This document shows, one piece after another, positions 43,464-53,147 of a DNA stretch of 64,000 nucleotides. A program made the position numbers and the translations under genes. The notes beneath the pieces were generated by a model. The model ran no database searches and was not told where the DNA came from. It saw only the letters and a program-made list of their open reading frames with translations. The first letter of the stretch is position 1. The number at the start of each line of letters is the position of its first letter. The stretch spans positions 1 to 64,000 of the forward strand of contig JARYGU010000011.1 of NCBI GenBank assembly GCA_033795365.1. Reading direction: 5' to 3'. The DNA comes from JARYGU01 sp033795365 (lineage in GTDB: Bacteria; Pseudomonadota; Alphaproteobacteria; Rhizobiales; Rhizobiaceae).

Positions 43464-44926
43464 CGGTGATCGAACGCCTCGCCGGGGTCCCCCTCACCAT
43501 CCGTGCACCCGTCATGGTGGCCGCCCTGATGGTGGTCATCAGCGTGATCATTTCGGAGCGTGTTCTCACCAGGCTGCACGAAATGCAGGAGCAGCAGCTT
43601 GGAAACGTCGTCCGCACATACTTCGACGGTCTCTCGACCGCGCTTATTCCGCCAGTGCTCAGGCAGGATGTCTGGGAGACTTTCGACGTGCTCGACCGAA
43701 CAGGATCGGTCTTCAGATCAGTCGCCCCGCTGGAAACCGTAGTGACGGGACGTGATGGACGCGTGCTCGCAGCCAGCGATCCGCGCAAAGTGCCGGTGCT
43801 GTCGGAACTTCCCCCCGAATATGCAAGCAGCCGGGCAGACGGAGGAATTCAGATCGACTGGGACGCCCATACGGGTTTCGGCGTCCGTCCCCTCCTCTAC
43901 CAGCAGAAGACGATAGGTGCGATCCATGCCTCCTTCGACATCTCACACCTGATTGCCGAGAGACGGCAGGTCCTGAACACCCTGCTTGCCACGAATGCAG
44001 CCCTTGCCGCCGTCTTCGCGACAGCCGGATACATCCTCGCAAGGCGGATGGTAGAACCGATCACCACGCTGGCCGCCCACATGCGTTCGGGAGCCGCCGG
44101 AACACCACGCACGATCGCACCCGAGGAGTTCCCTTCCCGCAGCGGCGAGTTCGCCGATCTCTTCCATGGCTTCAACGATCTGGTCGAGGCGGAGCGTCAG
44201 CGTACTGCCCTGACCCAGCGCCTCGCCGAGGAGGAGAAGCTGGCGAGCCTGGGCCGGCTGGCCTCCAGCATGGCGCACGAGATCAACAACCCACTCGGCG
44301 GACTCCTCAACTCGATAGACACCCTGCGCAGGCACGGGTCGAATGACGCAGTGAGAGACACGTCGCTGTCACTTCTGGAACGAGGTCTCGGTGGCATCCG
44401 GGACGTGGTTAGGGCGGCTCTCGCCACCTACCGTCCGGATAGAGGCACGCAGAGCCTCCGGCTTTCGGATCTGGAGGACGTCCGTCTGCTTGCCGGTCCT
44501 GCCATAGCCAGCCGCAACCAGACGCTCGACTGGTCGAGCATACCGACAGACGTTACGATCACCTCCCTCCCAGGTCCGACGATACGGCAGGCGCTCCTGA
44601 ACCTGGTGCTTAACGCCAGCGCCGCGGCAGGGGACAGAGGCAGCGTGGCTGTCAGGACCGGATTTGAGGACGGAGGAAGCGTCCTTGTCGTCGCTGTTTC
44701 GGACACTGGCCCCGGCCTTGGCAGCGCAGCCGCCGCCGTGCTGACGTCGCAGGATCCGTGGTCTGCCGCACAGGCCGCCGGCGGACTTGGTCTGTGGATG
44801 GTGCGGCGCATGGTGGACGATGTGGGCGGGCGTGTGAATGTAAGGGGCGGAGACGGGAGCCGGACCATGATCACTCTCCGCCTGCCGCTTTCTAATCGCG
44901 GAAAGGATGTGGATCATGCAGCTTGA
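43460..44926 (+). CDS. aioS: AioS sensor histidine kinase
   Basis: A 488-residue inner-membrane kinase. Membrane helices at about 12-34 and 168-190 flank a periplasmic domain that would contact AioX. A HAMP-like linker leads to the phosphoacceptor SMAHEINNPLGGLLNSID near residue 273 (His in AHEINNP), and the ATP-binding domain has DTGPGLGSAAAAV near 414 and GGLGLWMVRRM near 437. The HEINNP H-box type is typical for kinases paired with NtrC-like regulators, here AioR. The aioR gene overlaps its end by 11 bases. Confidence 0.92.
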   Translation: MTVIERLAGVPLTIRAPVMVAALMVVISVIISERVLTRLHEMQEQQLGNVVRTYFDGLSTALIPPVLRQDVWETFDVLDRTGSVFRSVAPLETVVTGRDGRVLAASDPRKVPVLSELPPEYASSRADGGIQIDWDAHTGFGVRPLLYQQKTIGAIHASFDISHLIAERRQVLNTLLATNAALAAVFATAGYILARRMVEPITTLAAHMRSGAAGTPRTIAPEEFPSRSGEFADLFHGFNDLVEAERQRTALTQRLAEEEKLASLGRLASSMAHEINNPLGGLLNSIDTLRRHGSNDAVRDTSLSLLERGLGGIRDVVRAALATYRPDRGTQSLRLSDLEDVRLLAGPAIASRNQTLDWSSIPTDVTITSLPGPTIRQALLNLVLNASAAAGDRGSVAVRTGFEDGGSVLVVAVSDTGPGLGSAAAAVLTSQDPWSAAQAAGGLGLWMVRRMVDDVGGRVNVRGGDGSRTMITLRLPLSNRGKDVDHAA

Positions 44927-46229
44927 AACCGGCCGTATCGCGATACTGGAGGACGACCCGATCATGGGCGAGTCCCTGTACCAGCGACTTTGCTTGGAAG
45001 GCCATCAAGTGGAATGGTGGACGAAGGGCGAGGAGGCGCTGCGCAAGCTGGTGCGAGGATCGGATTCCTTCGACCTGGTGATCTGTGACATCCGGCTCCC
45101 AGATATGAACGGCGAGGACGTCTTCCGGCAAAGCAGCCGCGAATGCCCCACCCCTTTCCTGTTCATGTCCGGCTACGGCGACATCGACCAAGCGGTTCGT
45201 CTCATGAGGAGCGGCGCTGTCGACTTCATTACCAAGCCCTTCGAGATGCCCGCCCTTCTCGACCGAATTTCCTCCAGTCTCCGCGCGCGAACGGCAGCTA
45301 ATATTGACGGCGTCCTCGGCATCTCGCGCGCCATGCGGGATGCCGAAATGATGCTTCGGAGGTACGCGTCGCATCCGCTCCCCGTACTCATCCAGGGAGA
45401 GACCGGAACGGGCAAGGAGGTGAGTGCGCGCTTCCTTCACCAGGCTTCCGCGAAAGCCGCCTCGCCCTTCGTTGCGGTCAACTGCGCAGCCATTCCGACC
45501 GAGCTGCTCGAAAGCGAGCTGTTCGGTCACGAGAAGGGTGCGTTCACCGGAGCAAACCAGCTACACCGGGGCTATGCGGAGCGCGCAGGCGACGGGATCC
45601 TGTTCCTCGACGAGATCGGGGACATGCCGCCTCACCTTCAGGCCAAGCTGCTGCGGCTGATCGAGGATAACCGGTTCCACAGGCTGGGAAGCGAGAAGCC
45701 TGTCCCGTTCAACGCGCGCATCGTCTGCGCCACCCATCACGAGATCGGATCCGAGACCAGTACCTTCCGGAAGGATCTCTTCTTCCGCCTCTCCGCGCTG
45801 CCGGTCCTGCTTCCGCCTCTCCGGGAGCGCCCGGAAGACGTGCTCTGGCTCGCCCAGCGCTTTCTCGAAGACATCATGCAGTTGCGCGATACGAAGGTGC
45901 GCGGCATCAGCATGCTGGCGGAGGACGCGATGCTGGAGTATCAGTGGCCGGGCAACGCGCGCGAACTCCGCAACCGTCTGGAACGGGCGGCCGCACTTTC
46001 CGAGAACACCCTGCTGCTGCCAGCCGACCTCTTTCCGGACACGAAGACATTTGAGAACCATCCCGTCGAAACGCTCTCCGACGCGCGCGATGCCGCGGAG
46101 AAGCGTCAGATCCTGCGGGCACTGAGCGCCACGGATGGACAGATTTCTCAGGCCGCGCGTCAGCTCGGGATATCGCGGACCACCCTCTGGGAGAAGATGA
46201 CGAGATACGGGATCGAGAGCGAAAGTTGA
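44916..46229 (+). CDS. aioR: AioR sigma-54-dependent response regulator
   Basis: A 437-residue NtrC-family activator (start 44916, GAAAGG nine bases upstream; 44907 also possible). The receiver has LEDDPIMGE and phosphoacceptor VICDIRLPD near residue 55. The AAA+ domain has GETGTGKEVSAR near 162, the sigma-54 contact motif EKGAFTGANQ near 206, and LFLDEIGDMPP near 230. The C-terminal Fis-type HTH is QAARQLGISRTTLWEKM. It activates the -24/-12 promoter at 46465 upstream of aioB in response to arsenite. It follows aioS in one operon. Confidence 0.93.
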   Translation: MQLETGRIAILEDDPIMGESLYQRLCLEGHQVEWWTKGEEALRKLVRGSDSFDLVICDIRLPDMNGEDVFRQSSRECPTPFLFMSGYGDIDQAVRLMRSGAVDFITKPFEMPALLDRISSSLRARTAANIDGVLGISRAMRDAEMMLRRYASHPLPVLIQGETGTGKEVSARFLHQASAKAASPFVAVNCAAIPTELLESELFGHEKGAFTGANQLHRGYAERAGDGILFLDEIGDMPPHLQAKLLRLIEDNRFHRLGSEKPVPFNARIVCATHHEIGSETSTFRKDLFFRLSALPVLLPPLRERPEDVLWLAQRFLEDIMQLRDTKVRGISMLAEDAMLEYQWPGNARELRNRLERAAALSENTLLLPADLFPDTKTFENHPVETLSDARDAAEKRQILRALSATDGQISQAARQLGISRTTLWEKMTRYGIESES

Positions 46230-46464
46230 TCGCATGCGAAGCTTTCAACCCGATTTCGACGATCGCAAAGGTGCCTCCGACATGCGTGCCGCCTGACATT
46301 AACCCACTCCGCGGTCAGCGTCGGTGAACAGGCCCGTCAGCCCGCGGCGCCTCGTGATGACCGTTCGGAAAATCGAACATCACCATCGAAGTCGCGTCCG
46401 CAATTCCGAACACCTCCATTCACCTAGGTCGAAGCCACACCCGCCGATCCCGGCAAGTTGGATT

Positions 46465-46480
46465 TGGCACGGTCGTTGCA
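46465..46480 (+). promoter_or_regulatory. Sigma-54 (-24/-12) promoter of aioBA
   Basis: TGGCACGGTCGTTGCA (46465-46480) is a perfect match to the sigma-54 consensus TGGCACG-N4-TTGCA. It lies 39 bases upstream of aioB and downstream of the AioR gene, whose GAFTGA motif shows sigma-54 dependence. Transcription of aioB-aioA-cytC-moeA would start about 12 bases after the -12 element. Confidence 0.9.
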
Positions 46481-46518
46481 AACACCTCTACATCGTCATC
46501 TTTGCGAGGGAGAGAGCA

Positions 46519-47049
46519 ATGTCACGCTGTCGAAACATGGTTGATATCGGAAGGCGTCAGTTCCTGCGCGGCGGAGCCATAGCCGCCGCAGGCGCGACTG
46601 TGGCGGCGGTAGCCCCGGCTGCGGCACAGGAGGCGAAGGCCGTCATTCCCTCCGCAGGAGTCGAATATCCTTCGAACCGGCTGGCGAACATCAAGGATCT
46701 CACGGTCAACGAACCGCTCGACGTCGCCTATCCCGATGACGACGCGGCGGGTGTCCTTCTGAAGCTCGGCGTACGCGTTGAAGGCGGCGTGGGGCCTGAC
46801 GGCGACATTGTCGGCTTCTCAACGATCTGTCCGCACAAGGGATATCCGCTCAGCTACTCGCCCGACCAGAAGACCTTCAACTGTCCCGGTCACTACTCGG
46901 TATTCGATCCGGAGAAGGGTGGTCAGCAAGTCTGGGGCCAGTCGACGCAGAACCTTCCCCAATACGTGCTCCGGGTGGCCGACAACGGCGACGTCTTCGC
47001 CGAAGGCATCGACGAGCTGCTCTACGGCCGTCTTTCGAACGTGATCTGA
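46519..47049 (+). CDS. aioB: Arsenite oxidase small (Rieske) subunit
   Basis: A 176-residue protein from ATG 46519 (GAGGGAGAGAG upstream). Its Tat signal is GRRQFLRGGAIAAAGATV; the large subunit has none and travels with it. The Rieske [2Fe-2S] ligands are CPHKG (near residue 105) and CPGHYS (near 125). The two extra Cys residues that form a disulfide in most Rieske proteins are replaced (Tyr after CPHKG, Gly in CPGH), as in arsenite oxidase of Rhizobium NT-26. It passes electrons from AioA to cytochrome c in the periplasm. Confidence 0.94.
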   Translation: MSRCRNMVDIGRRQFLRGGAIAAAGATVAAVAPAAAQEAKAVIPSAGVEYPSNRLANIKDLTVNEPLDVAYPDDDAAGVLLKLGVRVEGGVGPDGDIVGFSTICPHKGYPLSYSPDQKTFNCPGHYSVFDPEKGGQQVWGQSTQNLPQYVLRVADNGDVFAEGIDELLYGRLSNVI

Positions 47050-47062
47050 GGAGGATCCTGCC

Positions 47063-49687
47063 ATGGCTTTCAAACGTCAGATCGACCGTCTGCCGATCAT
47101 CCCCGCAGACGCAAAGCAGCACAACGTCACATGCCACTACTGCATCGTCGGCTGCGGCTATCATGCCTACACCTGGCCGATTAACAAGCAGGGCGGCACC
47201 GCTCCGGACAAGAACGTCTTCGGCGTCGACCTGGCGGCGCAGCAGCCCGCCGAGACCGACGCCTGGTATCCGCCGTCCATGTACAACGTGGTCAAGCAGA
47301 ACGGGCAGGACGTCCACATCGTCATCAAGCCGGACCACGATTGCGTGGTGAACTCCGGCCTCGGCTCCGTCCGCGGCGCGCGCATGGCGGAGATGAGCTA
47401 TTCTGAAGCCCGCAACACCCAGCAGCAGCGCCTGACCGATCCGCTTGTCTGGCGCTACGGCCAGATGCAGCCGACGAGCTGGGACGACGCCCTCGACCTC
47501 GTCGCCCGCGTCACGGCGACCATCATCAAGGACAAGGGCGAGGACGCCCTCTTCGTCTCCGCATACGACCACGGCGGCGCCGGCGGCGGCTACGAAAACA
47601 CCTGGGGCACGGGCAAGCTCTACTTCGAGGCCATGAAGGTCAAGAACATCCGCATCCACAATCGCCCCGCCTACAATTCGGAAGTCCATGCGACGAGAGA
47701 CATGGGTGTCGGCGAACTCAACAACTGCTACGAGGACGCCGAGCTCGCCGACACCATCTTCTGCGTTGGCGCGAATCCTCTGGAAACCCAGACGAACTAC
47801 TTCCTCAACCACTGGATTCCGAATCTCCGGGGAATGACTTCGGACAAGAAGGAGGAACAGTTGCCGGGCGAGGAGCATCCGCCTGCAAGGATCGTCTTCG
47901 TCGACCCCCGTCGCACCGTGAGCATCAATGCAGCCGAGGCTGAAGCCGGTCCCGAAAACGTCCTCCACCTTGCCATCAACTCCGGCACGGACCTCGCCCT
48001 CTTCAACGCGATCTTCACGCACATCGTCGAGAAGGGCTGGGTCGACAAGGCATTCATCGACGCCAGCACCAAAGGCTTCGACGAGGCCGTGAAGGCGAAC
48101 AGGATGACGCTGCAGGAGGCGTCGGAAATCTGCGGCGTCTCCGCAGCGGATATCGAGAAGGCCGCCCAGTGGATCGCCGAGCCTAAGGCCGACGGCAAGC
48201 GCCGACGGACGATGCTTCCCTACGAGAAGGGCCTCATCTGGGGCAACGACAACTACCGCACCAACGCCGCTCTGGTGAACATCGCGCTCGCCACCGGCAA
48301 TATCGGTCGTCCGGGCGGCGGCTGCGTGCGTCTCGGCGGGCACCAGGAGGGCTACTCGCGTCCCTCGGACGCTCATGTGGGCAAGCCTGCAGCCTATGTC
48401 GACCAGCTCCTGATCGGCGGCCAGGGTGCTGTCCATCACGTGTGGGGGTGCGACCATTACAAGACGACGCTGAACGCCCATGAATTCAAGCGCGTCTACA
48501 AGCAGCGCACCGACCTCGTGAAAGACGCGATGAGCGCGGTGCCATACGGCGACCGCGACGCGATGGTGAAGGCGATCGTCGAAGCCATCGACAAAGGGGG
48601 CCTGTTCGCAGTCAACGTCGACATCATTCCGACGAAGATCGGTCAGGCGTGTCACGTGATCCTTCCGGCGGCTACCTCCGGCGAAATGAACCTGACATCG
48701 ATGAACGGCGAGCGTCGCATGCGTCTCACCGAGCGGTACATGGACCCACCCGGCCGGGCGATGCCCGACTGCCTCATCGCGGCGAGACTGGCGAACAATA
48801 TGGAGCGTGTGCTGCGCGACATGGGCGACGCCGCCTATGCCGACAAGTTCAAGGGCTTCGACTGGAAGACCGAGGAAGACGCCTTCATGGACGGCTACCA
48901 TCAGCACGAAAAGGGCGGAGAGTACGTCACATACGCCCGGCTCCGCGCGATGGGCAACAACGGGTTCCAGGAACCTGCGGTCGGCGTCGAGGGCGGGCCT
49001 GCCGCGGCGGGCAGTTCGCAAGGCGGAACCACCACGGGCGCACAGCCGGGAATGGTCGTGGGAGGTCCTGCCATCGAAGGAGCCCGCGGCAAGGAGCCGG
49101 TCCAGCAGGCAGACACGAATGCTGCGGCGGCCTCGGTGTCGGACGCGGGAACCGAGCGGATCATCGGCACCCAGCGGCTCTACGCCGACGGCAAATTCAA
49201 CACGCCCGACGGCAAGGCGATCTTCAAGGACAGCGTCTGGCGCGGCCTCCAGGCTCCCGGCAAGCAGGCGCAGAAGGACAAGCACAAGTTCCTGATCAAC
49301 AACGGCCGCGCCAACACTGTCTGGCAGTCCGCATATCTGGACCAGGAGAACGACTTCGTCATGGACCGCTGGCCGTACCCCTTCATCGAGATGAACCCGG
49401 AGGACATGGCGGAGGCCGGGATCAAGCAGGGAGACCTCGTGGAAGTCTACAACGACGCGGGTGCGACGCAGGCGATGGCCTATCCGACCCCGACCGCCCG
49501 GCGCGGCGAGACCTTCATGCTGTTCGGCTATCCGACCGGTGTGCAGGGCAACGTCGTCAACGCCGGAACGAACGAGCTGATTATTCCCAACTACAAGCAG
49601 ACCTGGGGCGATATCCGCAAGATCTCCGACGCGCCTCGCAACGTCGCCCACCTGACATTCAAGCCGAAGGAATACCGTTCGGCCTGA
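47063..49687 (+). CDS. aioA: Arsenite oxidase large (molybdopterin) subunit
   Basis: An 874-residue member of the DMSO reductase family. N-terminal TCHYCIVGCGYHAYTW (near residues 21-36) has CxxCxxxC for the [3Fe-4S] cluster, and CVGANPLETQTNYFL near 235 and KGLIWGNDNYRTN near 390 contribute to the bis-MGD site. It oxidises arsenite to arsenate in the periplasm. Around residues 640-690 there is a Gly/Ala/Gln-rich insertion (AAAGSSQGGTTTGAQPG) that makes it about 30 residues longer than some relatives. It starts 13 bases after aioB. A long antisense frame over it is a codon-phase artefact. Confidence 0.95.
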   Translation: MAFKRQIDRLPIIPADAKQHNVTCHYCIVGCGYHAYTWPINKQGGTAPDKNVFGVDLAAQQPAETDAWYPPSMYNVVKQNGQDVHIVIKPDHDCVVNSGLGSVRGARMAEMSYSEARNTQQQRLTDPLVWRYGQMQPTSWDDALDLVARVTATIIKDKGEDALFVSAYDHGGAGGGYENTWGTGKLYFEAMKVKNIRIHNRPAYNSEVHATRDMGVGELNNCYEDAELADTIFCVGANPLETQTNYFLNHWIPNLRGMTSDKKEEQLPGEEHPPARIVFVDPRRTVSINAAEAEAGPENVLHLAINSGTDLALFNAIFTHIVEKGWVDKAFIDASTKGFDEAVKANRMTLQEASEICGVSAADIEKAAQWIAEPKADGKRRRTMLPYEKGLIWGNDNYRTNAALVNIALATGNIGRPGGGCVRLGGHQEGYSRPSDAHVGKPAAYVDQLLIGGQGAVHHVWGCDHYKTTLNAHEFKRVYKQRTDLVKDAMSAVPYGDRDAMVKAIVEAIDKGGLFAVNVDIIPTKIGQACHVILPAATSGEMNLTSMNGERRMRLTERYMDPPGRAMPDCLIAARLANNMERVLRDMGDAAYADKFKGFDWKTEEDAFMDGYHQHEKGGEYVTYARLRAMGNNGFQEPAVGVEGGPAAAGSSQGGTTTGAQPGMVVGGPAIEGARGKEPVQQADTNAAAASVSDAGTERIIGTQRLYADGKFNTPDGKAIFKDSVWRGLQAPGKQAQKDKHKFLINNGRANTVWQSAYLDQENDFVMDRWPYPFIEMNPEDMAEAGIKQGDLVEVYNDAGATQAMAYPTPTARRGETFMLFGYPTGVQGNVVNAGTNELIIPNYKQTWGDIRKISDAPRNVAHLTFKPKEYRSA

Positions 49688-49742
49688 TCCGCCGGAGGGC
49701 GGTCCGCCGCCCTCCCACATTCAATGCAACACGGAATTCGAA

Positions 49743-50129
49743 ATGCGGAACATTCTAGCAGCAGCATTCGCATGTCTTGTCACCGCCGCCTCCCCCACCC
49801 TGGCGGCGGGCGACGCGATCAAAGGGGAAGCCGTATTCAAACGCTGTACCGCCTGCCATGCCGTCGGCGACGGTGCAAAGAACAAGGTCGGGCCCGAGCT
49901 GAACGGCATCGTCGGTCGCAAGGTGGCCGCCGCGCCCGGCTTCAACTACTCGCCCGCCTTCAAGGCGAAAGCCGAGGAGGGCTGGACGTGGGACGACACG
50001 CATCTCACCGAGTACCTGGCCAATCCGAAGGCCTACATCAAGGGTACCAAGATGGCGTTTCCCGGCCTGAAGAAGCCGGAGGAGATCGCGGACGTCATCG
50101 CCTACCTCAAGACGTTCCAGACACAGTGA
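49743..50129 (+). CDS. cytC: Periplasmic c-type cytochrome, electron acceptor of AioBA
   Basis: A 128-residue class I cytochrome c. Signal peptide residues 1-21 (MRNILAAAFACLVTAAS, then PTLAAGD). Haem-binding CTACH near residue 38 and the Met ligand in GTKMAFPG near 103. It takes electrons from the Rieske subunit AioB and passes them to the terminal oxidase. Its position between aioA and moeA is as in other alphaproteobacterial aio operons. Confidence 0.92.
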   Translation: MRNILAAAFACLVTAASPTLAAGDAIKGEAVFKRCTACHAVGDGAKNKVGPELNGIVGRKVAAAPGFNYSPAFKAKAEEGWTWDDTHLTEYLANPKAYIKGTKMAFPGLKKPEEIADVIAYLKTFQTQ

Positions 50130-50179
50130 CGTATCCATGGCCGGGGAAATCTCCGGCCACGTCATCAGGGCGGGGAGAC

Positions 50180-51469
50180 ATGAACATTACAGCCGAGGCC
50201 AATGCCGTCCTGGGAGACTGTGGGAGTATCCGCATTCACGGCGGCAAGGCGCCGATGCCGTTCAACGAGGCCGTATCCGCGGCGGTCGCAGCCGCGTTGC
50301 CGCCGACGGCGTCGGAACGACTTCCGCTCAGCCATGCCATCGGACGTGTACTGGCTGCCGATGCGACGGCTCCCGCATCACTGCCACGCTTCGACCATTC
50401 CGCCATGGACGGTTTCGCCGTCAGAACAGCCGACTTTGCCGGAAGCGGGCCATGGTCCCTGAAGGTCGTCCGCAGGGTCGCCGCAGGTGATGCGACCGGA
50501 GGCTCCGTATCACATGAAGGGACCGCGGTCGAAATATTCACGGGCGCCCCCGTTCCGCCGGGCTACGATACAGTCGTTGTCAGAGAGCGATGTTCGAGTC
50601 TCGGTCCGGACGGAATCATTACCTCCGCAAAACCCCGGCTGGGAGAGAACATCCGGCGCAGAGGTGAGGACGTCGAAAAGGACGCGGAGGTCGCCTCCTC
50701 CGGCGCGATCGTTACTCCACACCTCACAGCATTGTTTGCGGCTCTGGGCATTACGGAAGTCATGGTCCGGCCCAAGGTGCGGATCGCTGTCCTTGCCACC
50801 GGATCCGAGCTGCGCCGCCCTGGCGAGCTCCTCGATGCGGGCCAGATCTACGACTCGAACAGCTACATGGCTGCCGGAATGCTGTCGCAACCGTGGATCG
50901 AGTACACGGACCTCGGAAGAGTCCATGACGATCTCAATTCCATCAGCGAGACGGTCCGATCAGCGTCCGGGACCTACGATGTGCTGATCACGTCGGGCGG
51001 AATGTCGCACGGAGGAGCCGATCACATTCGGACCGTGCTGGAAGCAAACGGCGCCAGGCTGGACGTGCTTCAAGTCGCGATGAGGCCGGGAAAGCCTGCC
51101 ACGATCGGCCGGGTCGGTCGGGCCCTGTTCGTTGGCTTGCCTGGGAACCCTTTGGCCGCCGCGGTCGTGCTGAGCCAGATAGCGTTGCCCGCGATCAAGA
51201 GGACCGGCGGGCTGAGGGAATGGGAAGCTCAGTGGATCCAGGCTGTTCTCTCCTCCAGCTATTCGAAGCGCGCTGGCCGCACGGAGTTCGCCCCGGTCGA
51301 GGTGTCCGGGCGGGACGAATTCGGGCGGCCTGTCGTCACGGTCCTCGGCAGGGGATCGTCGGGAAGCCTGCTGCCGATGGCGAGGGCGACTGGTCTGGCG
51401 GTCATGTCCGAAGACGTCACGGAACTCCACGCTGGATGTCCGCTGCGGTATCTCCCCTTCCAATCTTGA
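50180..51469 (+). CDS. moeA: Molybdopterin molybdenumtransferase MoeA
   Basis: A 429-residue MoeA from ATG 50180 (GGGGAGAC upstream). Motifs include LPRFDHSAMDGFAVR near residue 72, AVLATGSELRRPGE near 204 and ITSGGMSHGGADH near 270 (the catalytic MPT-binding segment), then FVGLPGNPLAAAVV near 318. It inserts molybdate into adenylated molybdopterin, giving cofactor for AioA. Encoding it within the aio operon matches cofactor supply to demand. It is convergent with the second phn operon. Confidence 0.92.
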   Translation: MNITAEANAVLGDCGSIRIHGGKAPMPFNEAVSAAVAAALPPTASERLPLSHAIGRVLAADATAPASLPRFDHSAMDGFAVRTADFAGSGPWSLKVVRRVAAGDATGGSVSHEGTAVEIFTGAPVPPGYDTVVVRERCSSLGPDGIITSAKPRLGENIRRRGEDVEKDAEVASSGAIVTPHLTALFAALGITEVMVRPKVRIAVLATGSELRRPGELLDAGQIYDSNSYMAAGMLSQPWIEYTDLGRVHDDLNSISETVRSASGTYDVLITSGGMSHGGADHIRTVLEANGARLDVLQVAMRPGKPATIGRVGRALFVGLPGNPLAAAVVLSQIALPAIKRTGGLREWEAQWIQAVLSSSYSKRAGRTEFAPVEVSGRDEFGRPVVTVLGRGSSGSLLPMARATGLAVMSEDVTELHAGCPLRYLPFQS

Positions 51470-51510
51470 CGGTGTCCTCTTGGGATTCTGGCTTCGTCCC
51501 GCTCCCTTGA

Positions 51511-52329
51511 TCAGACGATCGCCTTGCGCACTGCCGCCGATATCCACTCGGAAACAAACACCGTGCCGAGGATCACCAGGAAGATCGCCGTCACCTGCGG
51601 CCAGGCGAGCATGTTGAGCGACGACTGCAGCTTCAGACCGAGCCCGCCAGCGCCGACGAGGCCGAGTATGGCGGATTCGCGGATGTTGATATCCCAGCGG
51701 AACACCGTCGTCCCGAGAAATGACGGCAGAACCTGCGGCACGATCGCATAATCGATCACCTGAAGACGGCTGGCTCCCGTGGAGACGACGGCCTCCACCT
51801 GCTTCTCGTCGATCTCCTCGATCGCCTCGTAGAGCAGCTTGCCGATGAAGCCGATCGAGCGAAGCGCGATCGCAATGATCCCGGCCAGCATTCCCGGCCC
51901 AAGGATCGAGACCAGCAGAAGGGCCCAAATGAGCGAGTTGATCGACCGGGATGCAACGATCAGGAAGAGCGCGATCGGGCGCAGCACCAGGATGCTCGGC
52001 GTCGTGTTCCGCGCCGCCAGGAAAGCCACTGGTACGGCGATCGCGGTGCCCGCAAGCGTCCCGAGGCTGGCCATGTTGATGGTGTCCCAGAGCGGAATCC
52101 AGAGCTGGCCGAGGTAGTCGAGACGCGGCGGCAACGCTCGGGCGAGGATGTCGCCTCCCTGCCTCGGCGCGTCGTGGACGAAGGCCCAGATGGTGTCCTG
52201 TGTCATGATCCGCCAACAGAACACGAACGCCGCAACGAGCAGGAACCAACCCAGCCACTGCAGGAATTCGGACCTCGCCGTCATGTGCGTCCAGCGCTTC
52301 CGGCCTTGGGGCGTCGTGAAAACAGGCAT
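51511..52329 (-). CDS. phnE: PhnE-type permease (second cluster, last gene)
   Basis: A 272-residue permease from ATG 52329, overlapping the previous stop as TGATG. About six membrane helices, the first at 19-40 (WLGWFLLVAAFVFCWRI). Coupling loop EAIEEIDEKQVEAVVSTGA near 170. It forms a pair with the upstream permease. It is the fourth gene of phnD2-C2-E-E. The order differs from the first cluster, where the ATPase comes first. Confidence 0.87.
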   Translation of the reverse strand: MPVFTTPQGRKRWTHMTARSEFLQWLGWFLLVAAFVFCWRIMTQDTIWAFVHDAPRQGGDILARALPPRLDYLGQLWIPLWDTINMASLGTLAGTAIAVPVAFLAARNTTPSILVLRPIALFLIVASRSINSLIWALLLVSILGPGMLAGIIAIALRSIGFIGKLLYEAIEEIDEKQVEAVVSTGASRLQVIDYAIVPQVLPSFLGTTVFRWDINIRESAILGLVGAGGLGLKLQSSLNMLAWPQVTAIFLVILGTVFVSEWISAAVRKAIV

Positions 52330-53147
52330 CACTTAATCCGCTTGCGAATGAGACCGGAGCCGTATTCGGCCAGCATCACGATCACGATGATCAGGATCAG
52401 GACCGCGCCGGCGCTGTCATACTCGTAGCGGTCGATTGAGGTGTTCAGGGTGGCGCCGATACCCCCTGCCCCGACGATGCCGATGACAGCGGATTCGCGG
52501 AAATTGATATCGAAGCGGTAGAGCGAGAGGCCGATCAGCCGCGGCATCACCTGGGGTTGGACTGCGTAGTTGATGAGCTGCAGCCATGACGCGCCTGTCG
52601 CACGGATCGCCTCGGCCTGCGACGCCTCGATCTCCTCGATGTCCTCGGCGAGGAGCTTGGCGATGAATCCGATGGTTGCGAAGGCCAGCGTGAGGAACCC
52701 CGCAAACGGTCCGAAACCGAACATGGCCACGAGGAGGATCGCGACGATGATCTCCTGGAACGCCCGCGAGACCGCGATGATCCCTCGGCAGACATAGTAG
52801 ACGGGAGCCGGAGCCAGGTTCCGCGCCGCGCCGATGCCGATCGGGATGGAGACGAGAATGCCGACGATGGTCGAGCAGACGGTCATCGTCAGGCTCTCGC
52901 GGAGACCAGTGACGATGTCGCGCCATCGCGAAGTGAAGTCGGGTACGAGGAAGCCCTGCAGGAAGCGCCAACCGCGGTCGAGTCCTTCGTAGGCCCGGAT
53001 CCAGTTGATTTCCACGCTGGAGGCCGCCGCCGCCAGGTAGATAAACAGGCCGCCATAGACCAGCCAGCGCATGGAGCGGCTCTTGATGAACAGCGGCGGC
53101 CGCTGCCACTGTCGAGGATAGTTCGTCGAGACCGCGTGCAGGCTCAT
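52329..53147 (-). CDS. phnE: PhnE-type permease (second cluster)
   Basis: A 272-residue permease with six helices, the first at about 29-46 (LVYGGLFIYLAAAASSV). Coupling loop EDIEEIEASQAEAIRATGA near 170, and the conserved RESAVIGIVGAGGIGATLN near 224. It overlaps the upstream ATPase stop by ATGA and is followed by a second permease, so the channel is probably a heterodimer. It lacks the long periplasmic domain of PhnE2 in the first cluster. Confidence 0.87.
   Translation of the reverse strand: MSLHAVSTNYPRQWQRPPLFIKSRSMRWLVYGGLFIYLAAAASSVEINWIRAYEGLDRGWRFLQGFLVPDFTSRWRDIVTGLRESLTMTVCSTIVGILVSIPIGIGAARNLAPAPVYYVCRGIIAVSRAFQEIIVAILLVAMFGFGPFAGFLTLAFATIGFIAKLLAEDIEEIEASQAEAIRATGASWLQLINYAVQPQVMPRLIGLSLYRFDINFRESAVIGIVGAGGIGATLNTSIDRYEYDSAGAVLILIIVIVMLAEYGSGLIRKRIK

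Noticed and set aside
46877..49720. 947-residue open frame antisense to aioB/aioA
   Set aside because: It lies fully over aioA, a clear gene with all cofactor motifs. The frame has no domain, and long antisense frames are expected in GC-rich genes with strong codon bias.
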